Source: Acidobacteria bacterium 13_1_20CM_2_55_15
GTDB lineage: Bacteria; Acidobacteriota; Terriglobia; 20CM-2-55-15
Assembly (NCBI GenBank): GCA_001920875.1
Contig: MNKP01000044.1
Coordinates: 1-38,806 of the forward strand
DNA length: 38,806 nucleotides
Direction of reading: 5' to 3'
The notes below the pieces were generated by a model. That model did not search any database, had not been told where the DNA came from, and saw nothing but the letters and a program-made list of their open reading frames with translations. The position numbers were made by a program, and so were the translations under genes. This document shows positions 1 to 7,020 of the stretch, in pieces; the stretch's first letter is position 1; each line of letters begins with the position of its first letter.

Positions 1-2
1 TC

Positions 3-131
3 GGCGGGATGGTAACATCGGCAATTCTCATATTGTTGGTCTTGCCCGCGATGTACTTGATTGTCCATCGCTGGGCCGAGCGCAGAGCGACAGTCCGGGA
101 ACCGATGGAAGCTGAACCGGCGAGTGAATAG
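3..131 (+). CDS. RND heavy-metal efflux permease, C-terminal end (CzcA/CusA type), partial
   Basis: The first 43 codons of the window are open in frame 3 and end at TAG 129-131. The peptide starts GGMVTSAILILLVLPAMYLI and continues to a charged tail ending in EPASE. A GGM-T-S-x-L-x-L-L-V-x-P-A-x-Y segment is the characteristic last transmembrane helix of CzcA/CusA-type RND pumps, which export metal cations from the periplasm or cytoplasm through a tripartite envelope complex. Only this last helix and cytoplasmic tail are present; the gene starts upstream of the window. The family call rests on one motif but the motif is distinctive. AcrB-type drug pumps are a less likely alternative. Confidence 0.75.
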   Translation, partial: GGMVTSAILILLVLPAMYLIVHRWAERRATVREPMEAEPASE

Positions 132-147
132 AGGCGGACCAGAGACC

Positions 148-456
148 TCAGGCTAACTCCCTTGCAGTAAGCCGCATCGTCAAATTCGAACCAAGCAGAC
201 GTCCCACTTCCAGACGCGTGTGATCCGGCGAGACAGTTGCAAATGAAAACTGGTGAGGATCGATCGCGATCTGCCGCTGGGACTTTGGAGCCAATAAAAG
301 GACGCGAGGTGGGGCTGCATCAACCTCCTGGACCTTCATTCGCTCATATTGAGTGATACCTTCAAATATCGAAACGGCAATATCCAACTCGCGGCCAAGG
401 TGTGTCCGGAAAAAACTGAGGACCTCTTCCACTTCACGAGGGTCACTAATATGCAT
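148..456 (-). CDS. hypothetical protein, about 102 aa
   Basis: Open reading frame on the minus strand, downstream of and codirectional with the PagL-like gene. The start is taken at ATG 456, just inside a TTG at 459. The product has mixed alpha/beta character (DPREVEEVLSFFRTHLGREL, later LEVGRLLGSNLTMRLTARELA), no signal peptide and no membrane segment. I do not recognise a family. A shorter plus-strand frame at 353-592 overlaps it and has poorer protein character. It could be a small cytoplasmic protein or the remnant of a longer gene, since this part of the window is visibly rearranged. Confidence 0.4.
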   Translation of the reverse strand: MHISDPREVEEVLSFFRTHLGRELDIAVSIFEGITQYERMKVQEVDAAPPRVLLLAPKSQRQIAIDPHQFSFATVSPDHTRLEVGRLLGSNLTMRLTARELA

Positions 457-508
457 CAACTCGATTATTGCACTCGCGAAAGCCCGATTACAATCGGCCT
501 GCTCCGCG

Positions 509-1111
509 TCATCTGATCCGGTTCCAACGCATCCCGATGGACAACATACTTCCGTTGAAGCCGTGATTGGGTGGAGTCAATCCCGCGTTTGACATATGGA
601 AATATCGGTACTCCATCACGAGTGAGCGTTCCAAGCTCAGACGGCGCTGTATGCCGGCCCCTGCTTGCGATATGAACTGGATATGCCCGCCGAGTTCCGG
701 CGCCTTTTGATCCAAACTTGTATGCAGCGGCCCGGAAGACACATTGAAAAACGGAACGAACCTTCTTCTGGAGTTGCCGCTAACACGGAACATGAGCGTA
801 TCCCCAAAAAGGTGCCCACCCGGATGAATGGCCCCCCCAACGACACCTTCGCTCACAATTTCAAATCGTTTGATGGGCAGCCTGGATTCGGGAGAATCCC
901 AGACGATGATGCCTACCTGCGGTTGCGCATAGAGCATTTTGATGTGGGAAATGTTGCGAGGAATATTGTTCTCTAAACCGAAGGCGGCTTGGAGACCGAA
1001 GATTAGACGGTCGCTCGCCGCCAACGGCCCGGCGGTACAAATGGGAATCGCAGAGACGACTGAAAAGAGCAACAGGACGGGGCGTGGCGCGTACATCGTG
1101 GTGTGCGGCAT
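509..1111 (-). CDS. PagL-like lipid A 3-O-deacylase / acyloxyacyl hydrolase
   Basis: Predicted outer-membrane beta-barrel enzyme that would remove the 3-O acyl chain of lipid A. From ATG 1111 (alternative ATG 1096) the protein begins with a signal peptide whose core is PVLLLFSVVSAIPICTA. The C-terminal part contains YRYFHMSNAGLTPPNHGFNG, which matches the PagL active-site region with His-x-Ser at about residues 172-174. The third catalytic residue, Glu in Pseudomonas PagL, is Asn here by my by-eye spacing; a similar substitution may occur in distant relatives. The frame stays open to a GTG at 1228, but that start lies inside a duplicated fragment of the E1-like gene and is less likely. Part of the signal-peptide coding region (977-1084) is duplicated at 1971-2078. 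Confidence 0.65.
   Translation of the reverse strand: MPHTTMYAPRPVLLLFSVVSAIPICTAGPLAASDRLIFGLQAAFGLENNIPRNISHIKMLYAQPQVGIIVWDSPESRLPIKRFEIVSEGVVGGAIHPGGHLFGDTLMFRVSGNSRRRFVPFFNVSSGPLHTSLDQKAPELGGHIQFISQAGAGIQRRLSLERSLVMEYRYFHMSNAGLTPPNHGFNGSMLSIGMRWNRIR
977..1084. repeat. duplicated fragment B, copy 1 (inside the PagL-like gene)
   Basis: This 108-bp stretch matches 1971-2078 without gaps and with 8 mismatches by my count. It covers the coding region for the signal peptide and first mature residues of the PagL-like protein. Because copy 1 lies in an intact reading frame, it is probably the source and 1971-2078 the derivative. Confidence 0.85.
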
Positions 1112-1216
1112 TATATTCGATGTCGCCAGGTTAACCGCCCCCGAATGCTGGCGCCGATGAGTGAATTTCGAGATCATCGGAAGCATCAAACAAATTAAAC
1201 TCAAGATCGAAAAAGT

Positions 1217-1319
1217 GGTGAGGAACACTTCAAAAGGAACTCATTAATCTGAACAGGACCGAACGCAGCGATCGATTTGGAAAGTTCTTTGAAATTCAGG
1301 TCGCCTTTCACGCCGGGGA
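1217..1319. repeat. duplicated fragment A, copy 1 (orphan piece of the E1-like gene)
   Basis: This 103-bp stretch matches 2661-2763 without gaps and with 8 mismatches. The 2661-2763 copy is coding sequence for the C-terminal region of the E1-like ThiF/MoeB protein on the minus strand. Here the fragment sits between the PagL-like gene and the truncated methyltransferase and is not part of an E1 reading frame, so it is an orphan copy. Confidence 0.85.
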
Positions 1320-1360
1320 ATGAGGAAAAACGCTTTTCGTCTGGTAGGATCTCGATCCTG

Positions 1361-1999
1361 ATGACGGTTACTCCGCAGCTCTGCTGTGTCGAATGCTATT
1401 CGCCGCTCGGCGCCGAGTTGCGTTGCACGAAATGCGGAAAGACTTATCCGCGCGCTCAAAACGGAGCGCCCGTTTTGATGACGGCGCTCGATCGCGCCCA
1501 ATTCACAGTCCTACTCGATCGTGAAGAAGGCGCGCAGATGCAGGCATCCTACGTGCGCCGCCGCGAGCGAAACTGGATTCGCAAATTCTTTCCCCCGGAA
1601 CCGGTGTACGTGAATCCACAGGCGCCCCCTTTGCCGGTTCCGCGGCCTGGCGCATGTGTTTGGCTCGGCGGCGCGGGATTGGACTTGCCCGGCTTCATCG
1701 ACCTGGATGTCGCGCCTTCAGCAGGTGTGGATATTGTTGCTAATGCTGCGCGATTGCCGTTCGAACCTTCGTCATGCGATCTGATCGCGTGTCTTGCCCT
1801 GTTGGAGCATGTCACCGATCCGGAGAAGGTCGTCGGAGAAATCTATCGCGTGTTAAAACCCGGCGGTGAAGTTCAGGTCGTGGTGCCGTTCTGCCACCCC
1901 TATCACGCCTATCCTGCGGATTACTGGCGCTTCTCGCGCGAAAGATTGCAGAACATGTTTACAACCTTTCACCGAAGGGGGCTTGGAGACCAAAGATGA
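1361..1999 (+). pseudogene. truncated class I SAM-dependent methyltransferase with N-terminal zinc ribbon
   Basis: From ATG 1361 the protein has a zinc-ribbon-like start (CCVEC, then CTKCGKTYP), a linker, and a type-11 methyltransferase core. Recognisable core parts are GAGLDLPGFIDLDV (binding loop), NAARLPFEPSSCDLIACLAL, EHVTDPEKVVGEIYRVLKPG and a PADYWRFSRERL segment typical of this subfamily. At about residue 203 (position 1971) the frame runs into the duplicated PagL-gene fragment and stops at 1999, so the C-terminal strands of the fold are missing. A frame beyond the fragment (near 2079-2110) might be the remains of the original end. Most likely a broken gene; substrate unknown. Confidence 0.65.
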
Positions 2000-2078
2000 G
2001 ACGGTCGCTCGCCGCCAACTCCTCGGCGGTACAAATGGGAATCGCAGAGACGACTGAGAAGAGCAACAGGACCGGGCG
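1971..2078. repeat. duplicated fragment B, copy 2 (joined to the methyltransferase)
   Basis: Ungapped 108-bp match (8 mismatches) to 977-1084 in the PagL-like gene. Its left edge coincides with the point where the methyltransferase loses homology, so the duplication or recombination that placed it probably truncated that gene. Confidence 0.85.
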
Positions 2079-2167
2079 ATCAAAGTGGAAGCCAGCAATG
2101 GTTTTGTGATTTGATGCTATATTGAGGTTGCCCTTCGCGCCCTGCAAGGTCGGCTATCACACATGAC

Positions 2168-2518
2168 ATGACACCCGAGGAAAGATTCACTAACATCGAA
2201 CGCGTGCTCGAACGCACAGCAGAACAAATAAGCAAATTGCAAGTGGAGCAAGCGGAACAGAGCAAACTGCAGTCTCAGCAAGCGGAACAGATCCGAAACC
2301 TGATTGCGAATGGTGATAAGCAAAATGAGGCAATTCGCAGCCTCATTGTCGTGAGCCGGACGGTATTGAGCTCTATCCAGGAAATGCGCGCCGCCCAAGA
2401 GAAGATGATTGAAGAAGCTCGCGAACTGAGTAAACACACGGACGAGAAACTCAACATCCTGATCGATACAGTCGACCGGATCATCCGGCAGCGCGGTTCA
2501 GATCGCGGCGAAAAGTGA
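2168..2518 (+). CDS. small coiled-coil protein of unknown function
   Basis: 116 residues starting at ATG 2168, with no signal peptide or membrane segment. The sequence is almost entirely helical and rich in Gln, Glu, Lys and Leu. It has an internal near-repeat (QVEQAEQSKLQSQQAEQIRN) and a long C-terminal helix (MRAAQEKMIEEARELSKHTD), which together predict a coiled coil that probably oligomerises. The start MTPEERFTNIERVLERTAEQ resembles small helical proteins often seen in Acidobacteriota genomes, but I cannot assign a function. It is convergent with the E1-like gene. Confidence 0.6.
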   Translation: MTPEERFTNIERVLERTAEQISKLQVEQAEQSKLQSQQAEQIRNLIANGDKQNEAIRSLIVVSRTVLSSIQEMRAAQEKMIEEARELSKHTDEKLNILIDTVDRIIRQRGSDRGEK

Positions 2519-2557
2519 TACGTGCGGGTTTTGGAAATGCGGCACGCTCAATCCGCT

Positions 2558-3583
2558 TCACAGCCCGACCATTTTCGAGTACACCGACCGGGCCACGCCC
2601 GGCTCCTCGGTTCCTTTGATTATGGCGCGGCCATCTGTGAATAAGGTGATCTCGTAGGGCGGTGAGGAACACTTCAAAAGGAACTCATTAAACTGAACAG
2701 GGCCAAACGCAGAAATAGATTTGGAAAGTTCTTTGAAATTGAGGTCACCTTTCACGCCGGGGATGAGCTGTACGGCATTTCGGCCGCACAGCGTGATCGT
2801 ACGGAGCGGATTTCCATTCAGGTACTCAAAACTTCCTTTTGAACAGACGGGGCAAGCCGCCATTGAATCCGTACCCACATCGATGCGTTGAAATCGATGG
2901 GACCAGACATCATAGGCGATCAGGCGAACGTCCGAAGAATCGAGATGTCCAGTTAAGAACTTCAAGGCTTCCGCTACTTGGATGGAAGCAATGATATGAG
3001 TGATGGGAGCCACAACGCCCGCTGTTTCGCATGTCGGCGAGGTGCCAGGTGCCGGAAGGTTTCCGAGCAGACAGCGCAGGCATGGGGTCGCCCCGGGAAT
3101 CACCGGCATCACCAAACCATAGCTCCCGACCGCCGCCGTGTAGATCCATGGCTTGCGTTGCTTGGCGCATGCGTCGTTAATCACGAAACGCGTCTCAAAA
3201 TTATCCAGCCCGTCGAGTACCAGATCGACATCACCAATGTAGTCTTCAATGTTCGTTGGATTCACATCGTCCACTCTCGCTTCGATGAGCACGGCGGAAT
3301 TCACACGGCGCAGTTTCGCCTCTGCAGCGACAGCTTTGGGAAGGTTGTTCTTGATGTCGTCTTCATCGAAGAGCGATTGCCGTTGCAAATTGGAAAGCTC
3401 GATAAAATCCCGGTCGACCACCCGCAGAAATCCAACGCCGGCACGCACAATCTGATCGGCGGCGACTGTGCCGAGCGCACCGAGCCCAATCAGGAGGACG
3501 CGGGACGAAGCGAGCCGCTTCTGGCCTTCTTGCCCGATAGGCGTGAATCGTATCTGTCTGGAATAACGATCATCGCGGGACAA
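2558..3583 (-). CDS. HesA/MoeB/ThiF-family E1-like adenylyltransferase
   Basis: 341-residue E1-like enzyme that would adenylate the C-terminus of a small ubiquitin-fold sulfur carrier (MoaD or ThiS type) for molybdopterin, thiamine or related synthesis. Visible hallmarks: the start RYSRQIRFTPIGQEGQKRL, the nucleotide loop GLGALG (about residues 33-38), LSNLQRQ, DGLDNFETR, zinc-binding pairs CLRC and CPVC, and a candidate catalytic Cys in SPTCETAGVVAP. The C-terminal extension is longer than in minimal MoeB. The start overlaps the end of the Fic-like gene by 14 nt, suggesting translational coupling. No carrier protein or rhodanese gene is in the window, so the pathway is undetermined. A 103-bp piece of its 3' part is duplicated at 1217-1319. 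Confidence 0.85.
   Translation of the reverse strand: MSRDDRYSRQIRFTPIGQEGQKRLASSRVLLIGLGALGTVAADQIVRAGVGFLRVVDRDFIELSNLQRQSLFDEDDIKNNLPKAVAAEAKLRRVNSAVLIEARVDDVNPTNIEDYIGDVDLVLDGLDNFETRFVINDACAKQRKPWIYTAAVGSYGLVMPVIPGATPCLRCLLGNLPAPGTSPTCETAGVVAPITHIIASIQVAEALKFLTGHLDSSDVRLIAYDVWSHRFQRIDVGTDSMAACPVCSKGSFEYLNGNPLRTITLCGRNAVQLIPGVKGDLNFKELSKSISAFGPVQFNEFLLKCSSPPYEITLFTDGRAIIKGTEEPGVARSVYSKMVGL
2661..2763. repeat. duplicated fragment A, copy 2 (inside the E1-like gene)
   Basis: Coding sequence for the C-terminal region of the E1-like protein; probable source of the orphan copy at 1217-1319 (95 of 103 positions identical, no gaps). Confidence 0.85.
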
Positions 3584-4193
3584 GGGCCAGCATCTCCCGC
3601 TTCACGGTTTTGTAGATTGCGTTCACCAGCGGTTGGGTTTCGATAACCATCGCTTGAGCGACAGCTGTATTGAATTCCTTCGCATGTTCCGGTGGAAAAA
3701 AGAACGGAGCAAAGCCGGCCTGGCCCAAACACATGTTTCCGCAAACCAAAGCAACAGTAAGGTTACCGAATTCAAACGGCCATATATCGGCAATCCGCGT
3801 AAGCACAAGGGCCGCTCGTTCGATCGGGTGGATCTCAGAAACACTTTCAGCTGACAGCCAATTGAAAAAATTCTGCAGAGAACGATCGATGAATTGCGGA
3901 GCGGGACAGTCTTGACCCCGATAAAGAGGATTAAGCGACCCACGTCGCAAAAGACCCGCGTCCTCCCGGCCGCCGAAGAGGATCGCATGAGCACGCAGCA
4001 GGTTAGGTTTTGTCAACCCGGTTAACGATTCCCGAGCACGCCGAGCATCGATTGCCCCTTCAAACTGTTCGATGAACTTGTCCGATTTTTCCCACACTGA
4101 TGTCGTATCAATCCCCTTCAGCCTCTCTAAATCTTCAAACTGCAGCCTCGTTCGCAGGATGGATTCAGAGTAGATCGGCAAGTCTTCAGGCAC
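3570..4193 (-). CDS. Fic-fold protein with degenerate active-site motif (pseudo-Fic)
   Basis: About 207 residues from GTG 4193, which has a plausible AGGTGA ribosome-binding site; the frame stays open to ATG 4259 through a palindromic repeat. Known Fic enzymes transfer AMP or related groups using the motif HPFx(D/E)GN(G/K)R. The matching place here reads IADIWPFEFGNLTVALVCGN, followed by the usual downstream helix and a GFAPFFFPPEH segment. Catalytic His is replaced by Trp, the acidic residue by Phe, and the final Gly and Arg by Leu and Thr. The upstream PIERAALVLTRIADI also fits the fold. It is therefore predicted to lack AMPylation activity and may act as a binding or regulatory partner. 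It sits between smpB and the E1-like gene, overlapping the latter by 14 nt. Confidence 0.65.
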   Translation of the reverse strand: MPEDLPIYSESILRTRLQFEDLERLKGIDTTSVWEKSDKFIEQFEGAIDARRARESLTGLTKPNLLRAHAILFGGREDAGLLRRGSLNPLYRGQDCPAPQFIDRSLQNFFNWLSAESVSEIHPIERAALVLTRIADIWPFEFGNLTVALVCGNMCLGQAGFAPFFFPPEHAKEFNTAVAQAMVIETQPLVNAIYKTVKREMLALVPR

Positions 4194-4209
4194 GGGTTCA
4201 CCTATTCCT

Positions 4210-4236
4210 ATTCCCCTCCTCTGCGAGGAGGGGAAT
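4210..4236. repeat. palindromic repeat, 12-bp perfect stem
   Basis: Two perfect 12-bp arms (4210-4221 and 4225-4236) separated by three bases. The arm sequence is the same as the terminal arm of the larger element at 9893-10011. It lies between smpB and the Fic-like gene, and would be read as the first residues of the latter if translation began at 4259. Confidence 0.8.
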
Positions 4237-4268
4237 TGCTCCTTACACAATAATCCCACACGCCGGCA

Positions 4269-4715
4269 TTATTCCCTCTCCCTCACGGCCTGTTTGGTTT
4301 CTTTTTCAATCGTCTTGCGCCGAGAGACTTCACGTTTATCGTGGACTTTCCGTCCCTTAGCCAAAGCAACCTCACATTTGAGTAGCCCGTCTTTCAGGTA
4401 CATCCGCAGCGGCACCAGCGTCAAACCGCGCTCAGTGGTACGCCCAATGAGACGGCTGATCTCCGAACGTTTCAACAATAGTTTTCGCGTGCGTAAGGGA
4501 TCGTGGTTGGCGTAATTGCCATGGGAGTACGGACTGATGTGGCAATTCAGTAACCAGACTTCTCCCGATTTTACGAGTCCATAGGCGTCTCTCAGATTTA
4601 CCCGGCCTTCGCGCGCGGACTTGATTTCGGTACCCGTCAGGACAAGGCCGGCTTCGAATTTTTCAAGGAGCTCGTAGTTGTGGAAGGCTTGACGGTTGAC
4701 GGCAATTTCCTTCAC
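4269..4715 (-). CDS. smpB: SsrA-binding protein SmpB
   Basis: 148-residue partner of tmRNA in trans-translation; it delivers tmRNA to stalled ribosomes in the cytoplasm. Family hallmarks are the start VNRQAFHNYELLEKFEAGLV, the GTEIKSAREGRVNLRDAY segment, HISPYSHGNYANHDPLRTRK, and the basic C-terminal tail KGRKVHDKREVSRRKTIEKE that folds on the decoding centre. Length is normal. The start is GTG 4715, overlapping the stop of the upstream STN-domain gene by 4 nt (GTGA), so the two are probably coupled. No tmRNA gene is visible in this window. Confidence 0.97.
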   Translation of the reverse strand: MKEIAVNRQAFHNYELLEKFEAGLVLTGTEIKSAREGRVNLRDAYGLVKSGEVWLLNCHISPYSHGNYANHDPLRTRKLLLKRSEISRLIGRTTERGLTLVPLRMYLKDGLLKCEVALAKGRKVHDKREVSRRKTIEKETKQAVRERE

Positions 4716-5479
4716 GGTCTAGGCTGCGTTGCCCCTGGAACGCCAAACACCGTTGGAGCACCGAACATATTCAAATTGTTCTGATTGTTTTGGGGCGCCC
4801 CAAACGGGCTAGGCGTCCCGAACGGGTTAGGTGTCCCGAAGGGGGTGGGCGTGGGGGTCCCTCCGACTGTGCCTGGCTGGTTCAGCCGTTGATCGGGAAA
4901 CAGAGGACTCTGCTGCGCTGGTGCAGGTGCAGGGACAATTTGGGGCACAGGTTGGCCGGCGCGCGGATTTGCGATTGGTCCGAATGGCGTCTGGATAGTG
5001 GGTGGCTGCTGTTGTGGTATCGGCGGCTGGCCGGGCTGAGGCACCGGAATCTGCGGAAAATCCGGTGTGAATGGCTGTTCAACGGGCTGTGGTGAAAACG
5101 GCTGAGCCTGCGGCGCATTATAAATCGGCGCCGATTCCGCGCCGACTGGGGTCGTCTGTGACGCCGAAGTCACAATCACCCCTCGCCCTTCAACCACGAC
5201 GTAGTCCAACGGCTGCCCTTGGAATATCTTTCGAACGCCATCCTCGAGACTCAAGCCTGAAAATTTGACACTGATGTTGCGGTTCGCAAGCTCTGCCGGA
5301 ACCTTTGACTGCATGCCCGTCGCAAGGTCCAACAGGCGTAGCAATCGGCCAAGTGGAATGGTTTCGGCGTTGATGGAGAGCTTGTTATCGACGAGATCGA
5401 TTTCGGGACCTTTACCGGCGGCGAAAGCACCGGCGCTCATGGCCAGGATTACTAAAAGCGTAGCAAGCGATGATTTCAT
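4712..5479 (-). CDS. secreted STN-domain protein with proline-rich repetitive tail
   Basis: 255 residues from ATG 5479, preferred over ATG 5491 because a GGTGG stretch lies about five bases upstream. It has a signal peptide (LATLLVILAMSAGAFAA) and one secretin/TonB short N-terminal (STN) domain at about residues 35-100, with SINAETIPLGRLLRLLDLAT and NISVKFSGLSLEDGVRKIFQ. The remaining 150 residues are a Pro/Gln/Asn-rich tail ending in near-repeats such as PFGTPNPFGTPSPFGAP. STN domains occur in secretins and TonB receptors; a stand-alone one may be a periplasmic accessory of the secretin encoded at 7021-9318. That link is inferred from domain type and proximity only. Confidence 0.75.
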   Translation of the reverse strand: MKSSLATLLVILAMSAGAFAAGKGPEIDLVDNKLSINAETIPLGRLLRLLDLATGMQSKVPAELANRNISVKFSGLSLEDGVRKIFQGQPLDYVVVEGRGVIVTSASQTTPVGAESAPIYNAPQAQPFSPQPVEQPFTPDFPQIPVPQPGQPPIPQQQPPTIQTPFGPIANPRAGQPVPQIVPAPAPAQQSPLFPDQRLNQPGTVGGTPTPTPFGTPNPFGTPSPFGAPQNNQNNLNMFGAPTVFGVPGATQPRP

Positions 5480-5531
5480 AGATTCCACCATAGCTTAAGG
5501 ACAATTTAAATTATAACCCGGTTTAGTGTGT

Positions 5532-5646
5532 TCTCTCCCTCTGGCAGAGGGAACCGCGACAGCCAGCGGGCTGGCGCGCCGGGTGAGGGTCACAATTTCC
5601 GCAAATCTTGAGACCTTCACCCTGCCCTCTCCCAGAGGGAGAGGGC
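5532..5646. repeat. REP-like inverted-repeat element
   Basis: A complex palindromic element. The outer arms (CTCTCCCTCTGG near 5532 and its complement near 5646) enclose an inner inverted pair around 5579-5591 and 5611-5622. Its right half, about 40 bp, is nearly identical to the right half of the element at 16095-16236. It lies between the STN-domain gene and the 3' end of the sugar-transferase gene and could also act as a transcript-end hairpin. Confidence 0.8.
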
Positions 5647-5653
5647 AGGATTC

Positions 5654-7006
5654 CTACTTCGCCCCTCTACCTAAAAGCACGACCGGTACCGTTTTGAGCA
5701 AAATTTTTAAATCCAAGAGAAGGGACCAGTTGTCAATGTAGGTGAGATCGAGCTTCATCCAGTCTTCGAAGCTGACTTCGTTGCGGCCACGGATTTGCCA
5801 AAGGCAGGTCATGCCGGGCTTCATGCTCAACCGGCGGCGCTGCCAACGCTCGTAACGCGCCACTTCTTGCGGGAGCGGAGGGCGAGGGCCAACAAGGCTC
5901 ATGTGGCCTTGTAAGACATTGAAAACTTGGGGAAGTTCGTCGATGCTGCGGCGGCGGATGATTTTGCCGATCGTTGTAACCCGGGGGTCACGCGAAGATT
6001 TGAAGACCGGTCCATCCATTTCGTTGAACGTCTCCAACTCGACGCGGTGCTGTTCGGCGTTGTCGATCATCGAGCGGAATTTGTACATCGTGAAAACGCG
6101 CCCGTTCAAACCGCAGCGCTTCTGCTTGAACAAGACCGGACCGGGCGAGGTGAGCTTAATAAGAAGGGCAGCCGGTAACATGACCAGCGGACCAAAAATG
6201 ATGAGGATGAGCGTGGCTAAGAGAATATCGAGAATTCGCCGCACAAACATCAATCCTTCATTTGTGGGCGTCGTACTGAAAGAAAGGAGCGGAAAGCCCT
6301 CGAATTCGTCCAACTCCATTCGAGCTATCGAATGAGGAAAGAAATTCATCACCACGCGCGCCGTGACTCCAAGCTCTTCACACAGCAAGAAGATGCCGGT
6401 GTACTCATCAAGGCTTTCACGATCGATCGCAATGATCAATTCATCGACTCCTCCCTGTTCCAGGAGTGTCCGGATTTCGTCGCGGCCAAATACGCCGAGA
6501 AGTTTCAGTCCCCAAACGTCGTGGCGCTCGATCGTTCGGGCGAACTCATGTGCCGTTTTCTCATTACCCACCACAGCCACATGGCGTATGTCGAGAACAC
6601 CGTGTTTCCTGACTTTAATCAAAACGACTCGATACGAAACAAGAAGGATGTAATTGATGACCAACGTGGACAAAACGATGATGCGATTCGAGGCGTCCGG
6701 GTTCACGAAGGAAATCAAAACCGCCACGACCAGCCATGCGAAACCTATCGCCTTCGAAAGCCGTCCGATTTGATTCAGCGGCGGCAGCGTCGGCTCGGAA
6801 TAAACGCTAAAGAGGGGCAGCAACAGAGCCCAGGTTGGAAGGATGATTGCAATATGCCAAAAGTAAGTCTGAATGGGCATGACGATGTGTCCACTCAGTT
6901 CAAACAAGGAACGAAAGCGGTAAGCCAAAAAGAAACTCGCCGTTGTCAAAGCCAAGTCAGCCAGCCACAGGTTGACGGCAAAAATTCTTTTTCTTTGACC
7001 GATCAT
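5654..7006 (-). CDS. exopolysaccharide polyprenyl-phosphate sugar-1-phosphate transferase
   Basis: About 450 residues from ATG 7006. The upstream start at 7057 would overlap the divergent secretin gene and adds no conserved sequence. Membrane enzyme that starts a polysaccharide repeat unit by moving a sugar-1-phosphate onto undecaprenyl phosphate. The N-terminal half has about four or five membrane helices and a nucleotide-binding-like middle region (DIRHVAVVGNEKTAHEFART). The C-terminal catalytic domain shows the family signatures KRCGLNGRVFTMYKFRSM, RRRSIDELPQVFNVLQG, SLVGPRPPLPQE and KPGMTCLWQIRGRN. No other polysaccharide genes are adjacent, so the sugar and product are unknown. Confidence 0.9.
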   Translation of the reverse strand: MIGQRKRIFAVNLWLADLALTTASFFLAYRFRSLFELSGHIVMPIQTYFWHIAIILPTWALLLPLFSVYSEPTLPPLNQIGRLSKAIGFAWLVVAVLISFVNPDASNRIIVLSTLVINYILLVSYRVVLIKVRKHGVLDIRHVAVVGNEKTAHEFARTIERHDVWGLKLLGVFGRDEIRTLLEQGGVDELIIAIDRESLDEYTGIFLLCEELGVTARVVMNFFPHSIARMELDEFEGFPLLSFSTTPTNEGLMFVRRILDILLATLILIIFGPLVMLPAALLIKLTSPGPVLFKQKRCGLNGRVFTMYKFRSMIDNAEQHRVELETFNEMDGPVFKSSRDPRVTTIGKIIRRRSIDELPQVFNVLQGHMSLVGPRPPLPQEVARYERWQRRRLSMKPGMTCLWQIRGRNEVSFEDWMKLDLTYIDNWSLLLDLKILLKTVPVVLLGRGAK

Positions 7007-7020
7007 GCAGGTCCAGGAAG

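Noticed and set aside
353-592. Plus-strand 79-residue frame near the left end
   Set aside because: Overlaps the minus-strand hypothetical gene and the 3' end of the PagL-like gene, with Ser-rich low-quality composition and no start signal.
2978-3646. Long plus-strand frame across the E1-like gene
   Set aside because: Shadow of the minus-strand ThiF/MoeB gene, which has all expected motifs.
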